Assembly (NCBI GenBank): GCA_025054905.1
Contig: JANWZF010000014.1
Span: 1-16,419, forward strand
DNA: 16,419 nt
Direction of reading: 5' to 3'
DNA from: Tepidimonas sp.
GTDB lineage: Bacteria; Pseudomonadota; Gammaproteobacteria; Burkholderiales; Burkholderiaceae_C
Made by a program: the position numbers and the translations under genes
The notes under the pieces: generated by a model
Told to the model about the DNA's origin: nothing
What the model saw: the letters and a program-made list of their open reading frames with translations, nothing else
The model's database searches: none
Shown here: in pieces, positions 1-7,224 of the stretch
Layout: every line of letters starts with the position of its first letter
Numbering within the stretch: position 1 is the first letter of the stretch

Positions 1-213
1 GCAGCCCGCCCGGCAGCCGCAGCGGACAGTGCCGCGCAGGCCAGCGAGCCAGAGGCCGACCAGGATCCGTTGGAGACCAAGCTGTCGCTGGCACGCGAGT
101 TCGAAGCCATCGGCGACATCGACGGCGCGCGCATCCTGGCCGAGGAAGTCGCCGCCGAAGCCCAGGGTGAGCTGCGCGCGCGGGCGCAAGCGTTCCTGGC
201 CCAGCTGGGCTGA
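1..213 (+). CDS. fimV: FimV-like pilus-assembly/peptidoglycan-associated protein, C-terminal end (partial)
   Basis: The reading frame is open from the first base and stops with TGA at 211-213, giving the last 70 residues. An alanine-rich acidic stretch (about residues 1-20) leads into a helical segment starting DPLETKLSLAREFEAIGD, followed by GARILAEEV and a closing AQAFLAQLG. This matches the conserved C-terminal domain of FimV/TspA-type proteins. FimV is a large inner-membrane protein with a LysM region that helps type IV pilus assembly, twitching and polar localisation in Pseudomonas. The start, LysM domain and membrane segment lie outside the window. Position directly upstream of truA agrees with the fimV-truA order known from Pseudomonas and Burkholderiales. 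The assignment rests on the C-terminal motif and on context. Confidence 0.8.
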   Translation, partial: AARPAAAADSAAQASEPEADQDPLETKLSLAREFEAIGDIDGARILAEEVAAEAQGELRARAQAFLAQLG

Positions 214-238
214 ACTCCGCACGCGGATATCGGTGGCG

Positions 239-1027
239 ATGCGCATCGCGCTGGGCGTCAGCTACCTGGGCAGCGCTTACCAAGGCTGGCAAAGCCAACC
301 CGATGGCCGCACCGTGCAGGACCAGCTGGAGCGTGCGCTGGCCACCTTTGCCGACGTTGCGTCGGTGCCCACGCTGTGCGCGGGGCGCACCGACGCTGGC
401 GTGCACGGTCTGAACCAGGTGGTGCACTTCGATCCTCCGGTGCAGCGGGCGCTCTTTTCATGGGTGCGTGGCGTCAACCGCTACCTGCCCGCCGACATCG
501 CCGTACAGTGGGCGCGGGTGGTACCGGATGGCTTTCATGCCCGCAACAGTGCGCGCGCACGCCGCTATGCGTACGTGCTGCTGGAGTCGCCGGTGCGGCC
601 CAGTGTCGAGGCCGGCCGTGTCGGCTGGGTGTTTCGGCCGCTGGCGCTGGAGCCGATGCAGCAGGCCGCCCGGCATTTGCTCGGGCAACACGATTTCAGC
701 TCCTTTCGCGCCGCGCAGTGCCAGGCCGCCTCGCCGATCAAGACTCTGCATCGTCTGGACATCCGCCGCCGGGGCCCGTACTGGCGCTTCGACTTCGAGG
801 CCAACGCCTTCTTGCACCACATGATCCGCAACATCATGGGCTGCCTGATCGCCATCGGACAGGGCTTGCGTCCCCCCGATTGGCTGGCCGAGGTGCGCGA
901 TGCGCGCCGCCGCGACGTGGCCGCCCCGACCTTCGCGCCCGATGGCCTGTACTTTTTAGGGCCCGTCTACGATGCCGACCTCGGCTTGCCGCAGCGCACA
1001 CCGGCGTTTGACTGGCTGCCCCTGTGA
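239..1027 (+). CDS. truA: tRNA pseudouridine(38-40) synthase TruA
   Basis: This 262-residue protein converts uridines 38-40 of the tRNA anticodon stem-loop to pseudouridine; E. coli TruA has 270 residues. The catalytic motif CAGRTDAGVHG carries the nucleophilic aspartate at about residue 52. An RARRYAYVL segment (about 102-110) and the late motif NAFLHHMIRNIMG (about 195-207), which contribute to the tRNA-binding and active-site cleft, are both present. I chose ATG 239 because the MRIALGVSYLG start matches the family N-terminus. GTG 233 is in frame two codons upstream, and the frame stays open far back into the fimV end, but that part is a shadow. The gene lies 25 bases after fimV with no clear promoter between them. 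Its stop overlaps or closely precedes the trpF start, so the two are probably cotranscribed. Confidence 0.96.
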   Translation: MRIALGVSYLGSAYQGWQSQPDGRTVQDQLERALATFADVASVPTLCAGRTDAGVHGLNQVVHFDPPVQRALFSWVRGVNRYLPADIAVQWARVVPDGFHARNSARARRYAYVLLESPVRPSVEAGRVGWVFRPLALEPMQQAARHLLGQHDFSSFRAAQCQAASPIKTLHRLDIRRRGPYWRFDFEANAFLHHMIRNIMGCLIAIGQGLRPPDWLAEVRDARRRDVAAPTFAPDGLYFLGPVYDADLGLPQRTPAFDWLPL

Positions 1028-1038
1028 GACCTGTTCCC

Positions 1039-1704
1039 ATGCACCGGACCCGCATCAAGATTTGTGGCCTGACACGTGAAGCCGATGTCGAGCAGGCGGC
1101 AGCCTGCGGCGCCGACGCAGTGGGCTTCGTGCTGTACCCGGCCAGCCCGCGCCACGTCACGGCCGAGCGGGCCGGCCAGCTCGCACGCCGGCTGCCCGCA
1201 TTCGTCACGCCGGTGCTGCTGTTTGTCAACGCCAGCGTCGAGGACGTCGACGCCGGCCTGCAGGCGGTGCCCCACGCATGGCTGCAGTTCCACGGCGACG
1301 AGACGCCGCAGCGCTGCGCGGAGCTGGCCCGCGGCCGTCCCTGGCTGCGCGCGGCGCGCGTGCCGCTGGGTGCTGGCGCCGGTGGTTTCGATCTCCTAGA
1401 ATTCAGTGATCGGTTCGCCGCCGCGGCTGGCCTGGTCGTCGACGCCCAGGCTCCCGGCTACGGGGGCGGCGGCCATGCTTTCGATTGGGACGCGCTGCCG
1501 TGGTCACACCCTCGTCTTGGCGCCGCCGTTCGGGTCGTTTTGTCTGGTGGACTCACACCCGCAAATGTGACCGATGGCGTGCGGCGTGTGCGCCCCTGGG
1601 GCGTTGACGTCTCCTCCGGCGTCGAAGCCGCCAAGGGCATCAAGGATCCCGCCAAGATGGCGGCGTTCGTCGCTGCCGTGCGACAAGCCGACGCCGGGTA
1701 TTGA
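1039..1704 (+). CDS. trpF: Phosphoribosylanthranilate isomerase TrpF
   Basis: The 221-residue single-domain (beta/alpha)8 enzyme catalyses the Amadori rearrangement of phosphoribosylanthranilate to CdRP in tryptophan synthesis. The N-terminal RIKICGLT carries the general-base cysteine (Cys9). The aspartate in LVVDAQAPGYGG (Asp135) is the expected general acid. Phosphate-binding motifs LSGGLTPANV and VDVSSGVE follow near the C-terminus. Two starts are possible: GTG 1024, which overlaps the truA stop as GTGA, and ATG 1039. I prefer ATG 1039 because the extra five residues are not part of the fold and MHRTRIKICGLT resembles family starts. With GTG the protein would have 226 residues. Translation is probably coupled to truA either way. 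Confidence 0.95.
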   Translation: MHRTRIKICGLTREADVEQAAACGADAVGFVLYPASPRHVTAERAGQLARRLPAFVTPVLLFVNASVEDVDAGLQAVPHAWLQFHGDETPQRCAELARGRPWLRAARVPLGAGAGGFDLLEFSDRFAAAAGLVVDAQAPGYGGGGHAFDWDALPWSHPRLGAAVRVVLSGGLTPANVTDGVRRVRPWGVDVSSGVEAAKGIKDPAKMAAFVAAVRQADAGY

Positions 1705-1809
1705 GCCCACCGCCCTCGCCTGCTGCGGTTGGCTCGGCCCGCGCCGCCGTGTGGCGGTTGCCGTCGGCCGCCGCGCTGCCCACATCCACCCCGTTTGGAA
1801 TCCGTGACC
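1705..1809 (+). other. trpF-trpB intergenic gap without a clear signal
   Basis: This 105-base GC-rich gap holds no leader peptide with tandem Trp codons, no good promoter and no T-tracted terminator. The only structure seen is a short CCGCC-GTGT-GGCGG hairpin at 1744-1757. The trpB frame is open through most of it. Confidence 0.5.
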
Positions 1810-3096
1810 ATGTCTGCCTATGATCTGCCCGATGCCCGTGGCCACTTTGGCCCCTACGGTGGCAGTTTCGTCAGCGAAACGCTCACCCACGCCATCGCCG
1901 AACTGCGCGCCGCCTACGAGCGCTACCGCCACGATGCCGCGTTCCAGCGTGAGTTCCAGTCCGAACTCCAGCACTTCGTCGGTCGCCCCTCACCGATCTA
2001 TCACGCGCAGCGTTTGAGCCAGGAGATCGGCGGGGCGCAAATCCTGCTCAAGCGCGAAGACCTCAACCACACCGGCGCGCACAAGATCAACAACGTCATC
2101 GGCCAGGCGATGCTGGCGCGGCGCATGGGCAAGCCGCGCGTGATCGCCGAGACAGGCGCCGGCCAGCACGGCGTGGCCACCGCCACCATCTGCGCGCGCT
2201 ATGGGCTGCAGTGCGTCGTCTACATGGGCGCGGAGGATGTCAAGCGCCAAAGCCCCAATGTCTACCGCATGAAGCTGCTGGGTGCCACCGTGGTGCCGGT
2301 GGAGTCGGGCAGCCAAACGCTCAAAGACGCGCTGAACGAAGCGCTGCGCGACTGGGTCACCAACGTGGAAAACACCTTTTACATCATCGGCACGGTGGCC
2401 GGCCCGCACCCGTACCCGATGATGGTGCGGGATTTTCAGAGCGTCATCGGGCAGGAGTGCCTGCAGCAAATGCCGCCGCTGCTGGCCGAGCTGGGCCTGC
2501 CAGGCAATGGCGGGCCTCATCCCGATGCGGTGGTGGCCTGCGTCGGGGGCGGCAGCAACGCGATGGGGATCTTCTACCCCTACATCCCGCACGCGCAGGT
2601 ACGCCTGATCGGCGTGGAAGCCGCCGGGGCCGGCCTGGACAGTGGCCGCCATGCCGCCTCGCTGCAGCGTGGCGCCCCCGGGGTGCTGCACGGCAACCGC
2701 ACGTACGTGCTGCAAAACGCCGATGGCCAGATCACCGAGACGCACAGCATCAGCGCCGGCCTGGACTACCCCGGCGTCGGCCCGGAACATGCCTGGCTGA
2801 AAGACAGCGGCCGCGCCGAGTATGTGGGGATCACCGACGAGGAAGCCCTGGCCGCGTTTCACCGGCTGGCGCGCACCGAGGGCATCATCCCGGCACTGGA
2901 ATCCAGCCATGCGATCGCCTATGCGATCAAGCTGGCCGCCACGCTGCGCCCCGACCAGACCCTGCTGGTCAACCTGTCGGGCCGCGGCGACAAGGACATC
3001 GGCACGGTGGCCGATCTAAGTGGCGCCGACTTTTACTGCCGCCCGAGCTGTCGCGGCCAAAGCGTCAAAACCGCCACCGCAGGAGGCACCGCATGA
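1810..3096 (+). CDS. trpB: Tryptophan synthase beta chain TrpB
   Basis: The 428-residue PLP enzyme joins indole and serine to make tryptophan and receives indole through a tunnel from TrpA. The PLP lysine lies in HTGAHKINN (Lys92). The catalytic glutamate is in AETGAGQHG (Glu114). The PLP-phosphate loop GGGSNAMG is at 246-253 and LSGRGDKD is at 389-396. The N-terminus DLPDARGHFGPYGGSFV is typical. The tail after GDKDIGTV is about 20 residues longer than in E. coli (397 residues) and contains FYCRPSCRG. ATG 1810 is chosen by homology; the frame is open upstream to 1729 but that part has no family similarity. A weak purine patch (TTTGGAA, about 1794-1800) is the only ribosome-binding candidate. 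The stop overlaps the trpA start (ATGA). Confidence 0.97.
   Translation: MSAYDLPDARGHFGPYGGSFVSETLTHAIAELRAAYERYRHDAAFQREFQSELQHFVGRPSPIYHAQRLSQEIGGAQILLKREDLNHTGAHKINNVIGQAMLARRMGKPRVIAETGAGQHGVATATICARYGLQCVVYMGAEDVKRQSPNVYRMKLLGATVVPVESGSQTLKDALNEALRDWVTNVENTFYIIGTVAGPHPYPMMVRDFQSVIGQECLQQMPPLLAELGLPGNGGPHPDAVVACVGGGSNAMGIFYPYIPHAQVRLIGVEAAGAGLDSGRHAASLQRGAPGVLHGNRTYVLQNADGQITETHSISAGLDYPGVGPEHAWLKDSGRAEYVGITDEEALAAFHRLARTEGIIPALESSHAIAYAIKLAATLRPDQTLLVNLSGRGDKDIGTVADLSGADFYCRPSCRGQSVKTATAGGTA
3081..3086 (+). promoter_or_regulatory. Shine-Dalgarno site of trpA inside the trpB end
   Basis: A perfect AGGAGG lies six bases before the trpA ATG at 3093, inside the last codons of trpB. It fixes the trpA start and supports translational coupling through the ATGA overlap, which helps keep alpha and beta chains equimolar. 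Confidence 0.85.
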
Positions 3097-3920
3097 GCCG
3101 CATCCCCGCCACGATGGCCCGCCTGCAGGCCCAACAGCGCCGCGCGCTCATTCCATTCGTCACCGCCGGCTTTCCGTCGCCGCAGGAGACGGCCGCCATC
3201 CTGGACGCGCTGGTGGAGGGCGGCGCCGACATCATCGAGCTGGGCATTCCGTTTTCAGACCCGATGGCCGATGGCCCGGTGATCCAGCGCGCCGGCGAGC
3301 AAGCGCTGGCGCACGGGGTGAACCTGGCGCGCGTGCTGCAGATGGCGCACGACTTTCGCCAGCGCCACCCGCAGGTGCCGCTGGTGCTGATGGGCTACGC
3401 CAACCCGATCGAAGCCTGGCAGCGGCACCACGGGGCGGGCAGCTTTGCCCGCGCCGCCGCCGCAGCCGGGATCGACGGCGTGCTGGTGGTCGATCTCCCG
3501 CCCGAAGAGTGCGAGCCGTTGGCCGCCGAGCTGCGTGCGCACGGACTGGACCTGATCCTGCTGCTGGCGCCAACCAGCACCGACGAGCGCATCGCGCAGG
3601 TTGGCCGGCTGGCCAGCGGCTATGTCTACTACGTCTCGCTCAAGGGTGTGACCGGCGCAGCCCACCTGGACACCGCCGCCGTGGAGGCGATGCTGCCGCG
3701 CATCCGCGCGCACGTGCGGGTGCCGGTCGGGGTGGGCTTTGGCATCCGCGACGCCGCCAGCGCCCAGGCGGTGGGCCGCCATGCCGATGCCGTGGTCGTC
3801 GGCACGCGCCTGATCCAGGTGCTGGAGCAGGCGCCGCAGGATCAGCGACCCGAGGCCGCGCGCGCCTTCATCGCCGAGCTGCGCGCGGCGCTGGATGCCG
3901 TGTCCTCGGCTGGCGGATAA
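3093..3920 (+). CDS. trpA: Tryptophan synthase alpha chain TrpA
   Basis: The 275-residue TIM-barrel lyase cleaves indole-3-glycerol phosphate to indole and glyceraldehyde 3-phosphate, passing indole to TrpB. The active-site signature ELGIPFSDPMADGPVIQ contains both catalytic residues, Glu49 and Asp60, at the same numbers as in E. coli. VLVVDLPPEE and YVYYVSLKGVTGA are the expected central motifs, and VGVGFGIRD is the phosphate-binding segment. The start is fixed by a perfect AGGAGG six bases upstream. The ATG overlaps the trpB stop by four bases, the usual arrangement for trpBA. The protein ends with TAA 3918-3920, 114 bases before accD. Confidence 0.97.
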   Translation: MSRIPATMARLQAQQRRALIPFVTAGFPSPQETAAILDALVEGGADIIELGIPFSDPMADGPVIQRAGEQALAHGVNLARVLQMAHDFRQRHPQVPLVLMGYANPIEAWQRHHGAGSFARAAAAAGIDGVLVVDLPPEECEPLAAELRAHGLDLILLLAPTSTDERIAQVGRLASGYVYYVSLKGVTGAAHLDTAAVEAMLPRIRAHVRVPVGVGFGIRDAASAQAVGRHADAVVVGTRLIQVLEQAPQDQRPEAARAFIAELRAALDAVSSAGG

Positions 3921-4020
3921 TCGGGGCGGGCTGGCGGCACTGCGCACGGTCGCGCGGGAGCCGTCGGCGCTGCGTGGGCCCACTGAACCGGCGCCCGACC
4001 ATCCGTCGGCCCGTTTGGCA

Positions 4021-4026
4021 AGGAGA
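4021..4026 (+). promoter_or_regulatory. Shine-Dalgarno site deciding the GTG start of accD
   Basis: AGGAGA lies eight bases before GTG 4035, the codon that begins the conserved SWLEKLLPP N-terminus. It supports the non-ATG start. The rest of the 3921-4034 gap shows no convincing promoter or terminator. Confidence 0.7.
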
Positions 4027-4034
4027 TCAAGGCT

Positions 4035-4901
4035 GTGTCTTGGCTGGAAAAACTGCTGCCCCCCAAAATCAGCAGTGGGGGCGCACGCCGCAGCATCCCG
4101 GAAGGGCTGTGGATCAAGTGCCCGAGCTGCGATTCGGTGCTGTACAAGGCCGACCTGGAAAAAAACCTCAATGTCTGCCCGCACTGCGCGCACCATCATC
4201 GCATCGGGGCGCGCGCGCGGCTCGACGCCTTCCTCGACCCGGAGGGGCGCTACGAGATCGGGCAGGAGGTGCTGCCGGTCGATGCGCTGAAGTTCAAGGA
4301 CAGCCGCAAATACCCCGAGCGGCTCAAGGAAGCGCTGGAGGCCACCGGCGAGACCGACGCCCTGGTGGTCATGGGCGGCGCGGTGCACACCATCCCGGTC
4401 GTGGCGGCCTGCTTTGAGTTCGACTTCATGGGTGGCTCGATGGGCTCCGTGGTGGGCGAGCGCTTCGTGCGCGCAGTGGACAACGCGATCGACCAGCGCG
4501 TGCCGTTCATCTGCTTTACCGCCACGGGCGGCGCACGCATGCAGGAAGGGCTGCTGTCGCTGATGCAGATGGCCAAGACCAACGCCGCGCTGACACGTCT
4601 GGCCCGGCAGCGCCTGCCGTTCATCAGCGTGCTGACCGACCCCACGATGGGGGGGGTCTCCGCGAGCTTTGCCTTCATGGGTGACGTGGTGATCGCCGAG
4701 CCCAAGGCCCTGATTGGCTTTGCCGGCCCGCGGGTGATCGAAAACACCGTGCGCGTCAAGCTGCCCGAGGGGTTTCAGCGCGCAGAGTTTCTGCTGCAAA
4801 AGGGCGCCATCGACATGATCTGCGACCGGCGTGAGCTGCGCGCCACGGTGGCCAACCTGCTGGCCATCCTGACGCGCCAAAGCGCCGACGCGGTGGCCTG
4901 A
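4035..4901 (+). CDS. accD: Acetyl-CoA carboxylase carboxyltransferase, beta subunit AccD
   Basis: This 288-residue subunit, with AccA, transfers the carboxyl group from carboxybiotin (on AccB) to acetyl-CoA and forms malonyl-CoA for fatty-acid synthesis. The N-terminal four-cysteine zinc ribbon is complete (CPSC at 29-32, CPHC at 48-51). The crotonase-like core has FTATGGARMQEG (161-172) and DPTMGGVSASFA (202-213), the glycine-rich loops that form the oxyanion holes, then GFAGPRVIENT. It is slightly shorter than E. coli AccD (304). The start is GTG 4035 with a good ribosome-binding site. An 8-G run at 4649-4656 encodes the Gly-Gly of GGVSA. In many relatives folC follows accD; here the next gene is the convergent nagZ. 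Confidence 0.97.
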   Translation: MSWLEKLLPPKISSGGARRSIPEGLWIKCPSCDSVLYKADLEKNLNVCPHCAHHHRIGARARLDAFLDPEGRYEIGQEVLPVDALKFKDSRKYPERLKEALEATGETDALVVMGGAVHTIPVVAACFEFDFMGGSMGSVVGERFVRAVDNAIDQRVPFICFTATGGARMQEGLLSLMQMAKTNAALTRLARQRLPFISVLTDPTMGGVSASFAFMGDVVIAEPKALIGFAGPRVIENTVRVKLPEGFQRAEFLLQKGAIDMICDRRELRATVANLLAILTRQSADAVA

Positions 4902-4921
4902 GCAGCCTGCCACCCAGCGGC

Positions 4922-4948
4922 GGCGCCCGCACGGCCGCGGGCAGCGCC
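4922..4948. terminator. Possible bidirectional hairpin between convergent accD and nagZ
   Basis: GGCGCCCGC (4922-4930) can pair with the region GCGGGC plus GCC (4937-4948) around a 6-base loop, with a 3-base bulge in the right arm. It lies in the 51-base gap where accD and nagZ converge, where a two-way terminator would be expected. No T tract follows on either strand, so it may be only a GC-rich chance fold. Confidence 0.3.
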
Positions 4949-4952
4949 TGCC

Positions 4953-6032
4953 TCAGGGCAGCAGCTCCAGCGCGTGTCGATAGCGCGGCGAGCGCATCAA
5001 ATCATCCCAGGCCAGCGCCGGTGTGGCCGGCAGCAGGGCACGCCGACGTGCCTCGGCGGTCTCGTCCGGAACCCAACGGCCCTCGTAGTAGGCGCGCGCC
5101 AGCCCCTCGATCAGCTCGTCCAGCGCCACACCGCCCTGCTGCGTGCTCTGGTTGCACAACAGCACCAGATCGCAGCCCGCCTGCAGGGCCGCCAGCGCCG
5201 CCTCGGTGTAAGTCAACTCCCGTCCCGCGAGCCGGCGGGCGCCGGCCATGCCGAGATCGTCGCTGAAGATCGCCCCGGTAAAACCCAGTTGCCCGCGCAG
5301 GATGTCCTGCAGCCAGCGCCGCGAAAAACCGGCAGGACGGTCATCGACCTGCGGGTACAGCACGTGGGCCGGCATCACCGCGTCCAGCGACGCACTCAGC
5401 CACCCGTAGGGGGCGGCATCCTCGGACAGGATCGCCTCCAGCGGCCGCTCGTCCACCGGCAGGTCGACATGGGAGTCGGCCTCGGCCCAGCCGTGGCCGG
5501 GGAAGTGCTTGCCACAATTGGCCATGCCGGCCAGGCGCAACCCGTGCATCAGGGCCTGCGCCAGCACCGTCACGACACGCGCATCGCCGTCGAAGGCGCG
5601 GTCGCCGATCACCTCGCTGCGGCCATGGTCCAGGTCCAGCACCGGGGTGAAGCTGAAGTCCACGCCGCAGGCACGCAACTCGGCGCCCAACACATAGCCC
5701 GCCGCCGTGGCGGCGTTGCAGGCCGCCAGCGCAGCCTCGCCGGGGCGTGTTTCGGGTGCCTCGCGCCACAGGCGGCCCAAGTCGCGCATCGGCGGCAGGT
5801 GGGTCATGCCGTCGGTGCGAAAGCGCTGCACGCGCCCGCCCTCATGATCGACACAGATGAGCAAGTCGCGCCGCACGCGCTTGATCTGCGCACACAGGCG
5901 TTGCAACTGCGAGCGATCGCGCCAGTTGCGGGTAAACAGGATCACGCCGCCCACCAGCGGATGCGCCAGCCGGGCACGGTCGGCGTCGGTCAGGCGCGTG
6001 CCGGCGATGTCGATGATCAGCGGAGCGTGCAT
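4953..6032 (-). CDS. nagZ: Beta-N-acetylhexosaminidase NagZ (GH3)
   Basis: The 359-residue cytoplasmic glycosidase removes N-acetylglucosamine from GlcNAc-1,6-anhydromuropeptides in cell-wall recycling. No signal peptide is seen, in line with that location. GH3 landmarks are VDHEGGRVQRFR (61-72), the KHFPGHG loop (175-181) with the mobile Asp186/His188 dyad in ADSH, and FSDDLGM with the nucleophile Asp258. Length is normal; the E. coli protein has 341 residues. The ATG at 6032 lies inside the end of acpS (16-base overlap), so nagZ is the last gene of the long minus-strand cluster and is likely translationally coupled to acpS. In some proteobacteria NagZ products induce AmpC, but nothing here points to ampR or ampC. 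Confidence 0.96.
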   Translation of the reverse strand: MHAPLIIDIAGTRLTDADRARLAHPLVGGVILFTRNWRDRSQLQRLCAQIKRVRRDLLICVDHEGGRVQRFRTDGMTHLPPMRDLGRLWREAPETRPGEAALAACNAATAAGYVLGAELRACGVDFSFTPVLDLDHGRSEVIGDRAFDGDARVVTVLAQALMHGLRLAGMANCGKHFPGHGWAEADSHVDLPVDERPLEAILSEDAAPYGWLSASLDAVMPAHVLYPQVDDRPAGFSRRWLQDILRGQLGFTGAIFSDDLGMAGARRLAGRELTYTEAALAALQAGCDLVLLCNQSTQQGGVALDELIEGLARAYYEGRWVPDETAEARRRALLPATPALAWDDLMRSPRYRHALELLP

Positions 6033-6436
6033 GCGGGATCCTCGGGCTGGGTTTCGACAACGACGAAGGCCAGCGCGTGGTCACCTTCGTCGCTCAGACT
6101 GATGTGCGCGCGCCAACGGCGCTGCTCGAACCAGGCGCGCAGTGGCCCGTCCAGCAACACGGTGGGCTGACCGCTGGCAGCCGGCACAATCTGGCAGGCC
6201 CGCCAGCTCATCGGCGCGCGCAGCCCCAGGCCGACCGCCTTGGCAAACGCTTCTTTGCCGGCGAAACGGCTGGCCAGGAAGCGCAACCCGCGCGCCGGCC
6301 AGCGTGCGCTGCGCTGCGTCCACAGCACCAGCTCGTGCGGGCCCAGGATGCGCTGCGCCAGGCGCGCTCCATGGCGCTGCCACGCCGCCTCGATGCGGCG
6401 CACGTCGCACAGATCCGTGCCGACCCCGACGATCAC
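6017..6436 (-). CDS. acpS: Holo-[acyl-carrier-protein] synthase AcpS
   Basis: The 139-residue enzyme transfers 4'-phosphopantetheine from coenzyme A to the serine of apo-ACP, activating fatty-acid synthesis. The two signature blocks are present: VGTDLCDVRRIE at the N-terminus with the Mg-binding Asp8, and RFAGKEAFAKAVGLG (57-71) with Glu62 and Lys65. The C-terminal HISLSDEGDHALAFVVVE strand is typical. The start is GTG 6436, which overlaps the pdxJ stop as GTGA; MIVGVGTD is the usual N-terminus, so the start is secure. The 3' end overlaps nagZ by 16 bases. The pdxJ-acpS pairing is widely conserved in proteobacteria. Confidence 0.95.
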   Translation of the reverse strand: MIVGVGTDLCDVRRIEAAWQRHGARLAQRILGPHELVLWTQRSARWPARGLRFLASRFAGKEAFAKAVGLGLRAPMSWRACQIVPAASGQPTVLLDGPLRAWFEQRRWRAHISLSDEGDHALAFVVVETQPEDPACTLR

Positions 6437-7224
6437 GCTGCCCCTGCCTTGCCGTCATCGGCGGCCTCGATGCAGCGCAGGTAAGCCTGCACCGCAGCGG
6501 CAAAGCCCAGCTCCAGCGCATCGGCGGTCAGTGCGTGGCCGATCGAGACCTCAACCACCCCCGGCACCGCGCGCAAAAAGTCGGTCAGGTTGTCCCGGTT
6601 CAGGTCATGTCCGGCGTTGACCTCCAGGCCTGCAGCCTGCGCGGCCTGGGCCGCAGCGCGGTAGCGCGCCAGCTGCTGCGCGCGCGCCTGGGGGTCGGCC
6701 CAGGCGGCGGCGTAGGGCTCGGTGTAGAGCTCGATGCGGTCGGCCCCCACCGCGGCGGCGGCGGCCATCTGCTGCGGCTCGGGATCCATGAACAGACTCA
6801 CCCGCGCCCCCAGCGCATGGGCCTGCGCCACCAGCGGTCGCAGCACGGCGGCGTCGTCCGGAAAGCGCCAACCGTGGTCGCTGGTGAATTGGCCCACCGC
6901 GTCAGGCACGAAGGTCAGCTGGTGCAGCGGCAGACCGCGCTCGGCCAGCTCGCGCGCCACCTCCAGCAGGTTGTGCTGCGGGTTGCCCTCGATGTTGTAT
7001 TCCCGGTCCGGCCAGGCACGCAGCAGTTCGCCCAGTTCGATCACGTCGTGGCGGCGGATATGGCGCTCGTCGGGCCGTGGATGCACCGTGATGCCATGCG
7101 CGCCGGCCTGCAGACACCAGGTCGCGGCCCGCGTGACACTCGGAATGCCCAAACGGCGGCTGTTGCGCAGCAGCGCCACCTTGTTGACATTGACCGACAG
7201 CGCGGTACGGCGGGAAGGGTTCAT
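6433..7224 (-). CDS. pdxJ: Pyridoxine 5'-phosphate synthase PdxJ
   Basis: The 263-residue TIM barrel condenses 1-deoxyxylulose 5-phosphate with 3-amino-2-oxopropyl phosphate in the last step of de novo vitamin B6 synthesis (DXP-dependent route). Family motifs run in order: LSVNVNKVALLRN at the start, ITVHPRPDERHI (45-56) with active-site His48, NIEGNP (77-82) with Glu79, FVPD (105-108), EVNAGHDLN with His206, and EVSIGHALT (225-233). TrpB in the same window is a PLP enzyme, but no direct link is implied. The ATG at 7224 overlaps the recO stop (ATGA). The stop overlaps the acpS GTG, so the gene is translationally coupled on both sides. Confidence 0.96.
   Translation of the reverse strand: MNPSRRTALSVNVNKVALLRNSRRLGIPSVTRAATWCLQAGAHGITVHPRPDERHIRRHDVIELGELLRAWPDREYNIEGNPQHNLLEVARELAERGLPLHQLTFVPDAVGQFTSDHGWRFPDDAAVLRPLVAQAHALGARVSLFMDPEPQQMAAAAAVGADRIELYTEPYAAAWADPQARAQQLARYRAAAQAAQAAGLEVNAGHDLNRDNLTDFLRAVPGVVEVSIGHALTADALELGFAAAVQAYLRCIEAADDGKAGAA

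Noticed and set aside
1744..1757. CCGCC-GTGT-GGCGG hairpin in the trpF-trpB gap as a trp attenuator
   Set aside because: Only five pairs, no T tract, and no leader peptide with Trp codons; frequent by chance at this GC content.
2211..3092. The trpA frame stays open far upstream through trpB, looking like a 569-residue fusion
   Set aside because: The upstream part is an out-of-frame reading of trpB, and trpA has a perfect Shine-Dalgarno site at its own ATG.
3255..4913. 552-codon open frame on the - strand opposite trpA and accD
   Set aside because: Both plus-strand genes are complete and have all catalytic motifs. The antisense product has shadow-type composition.
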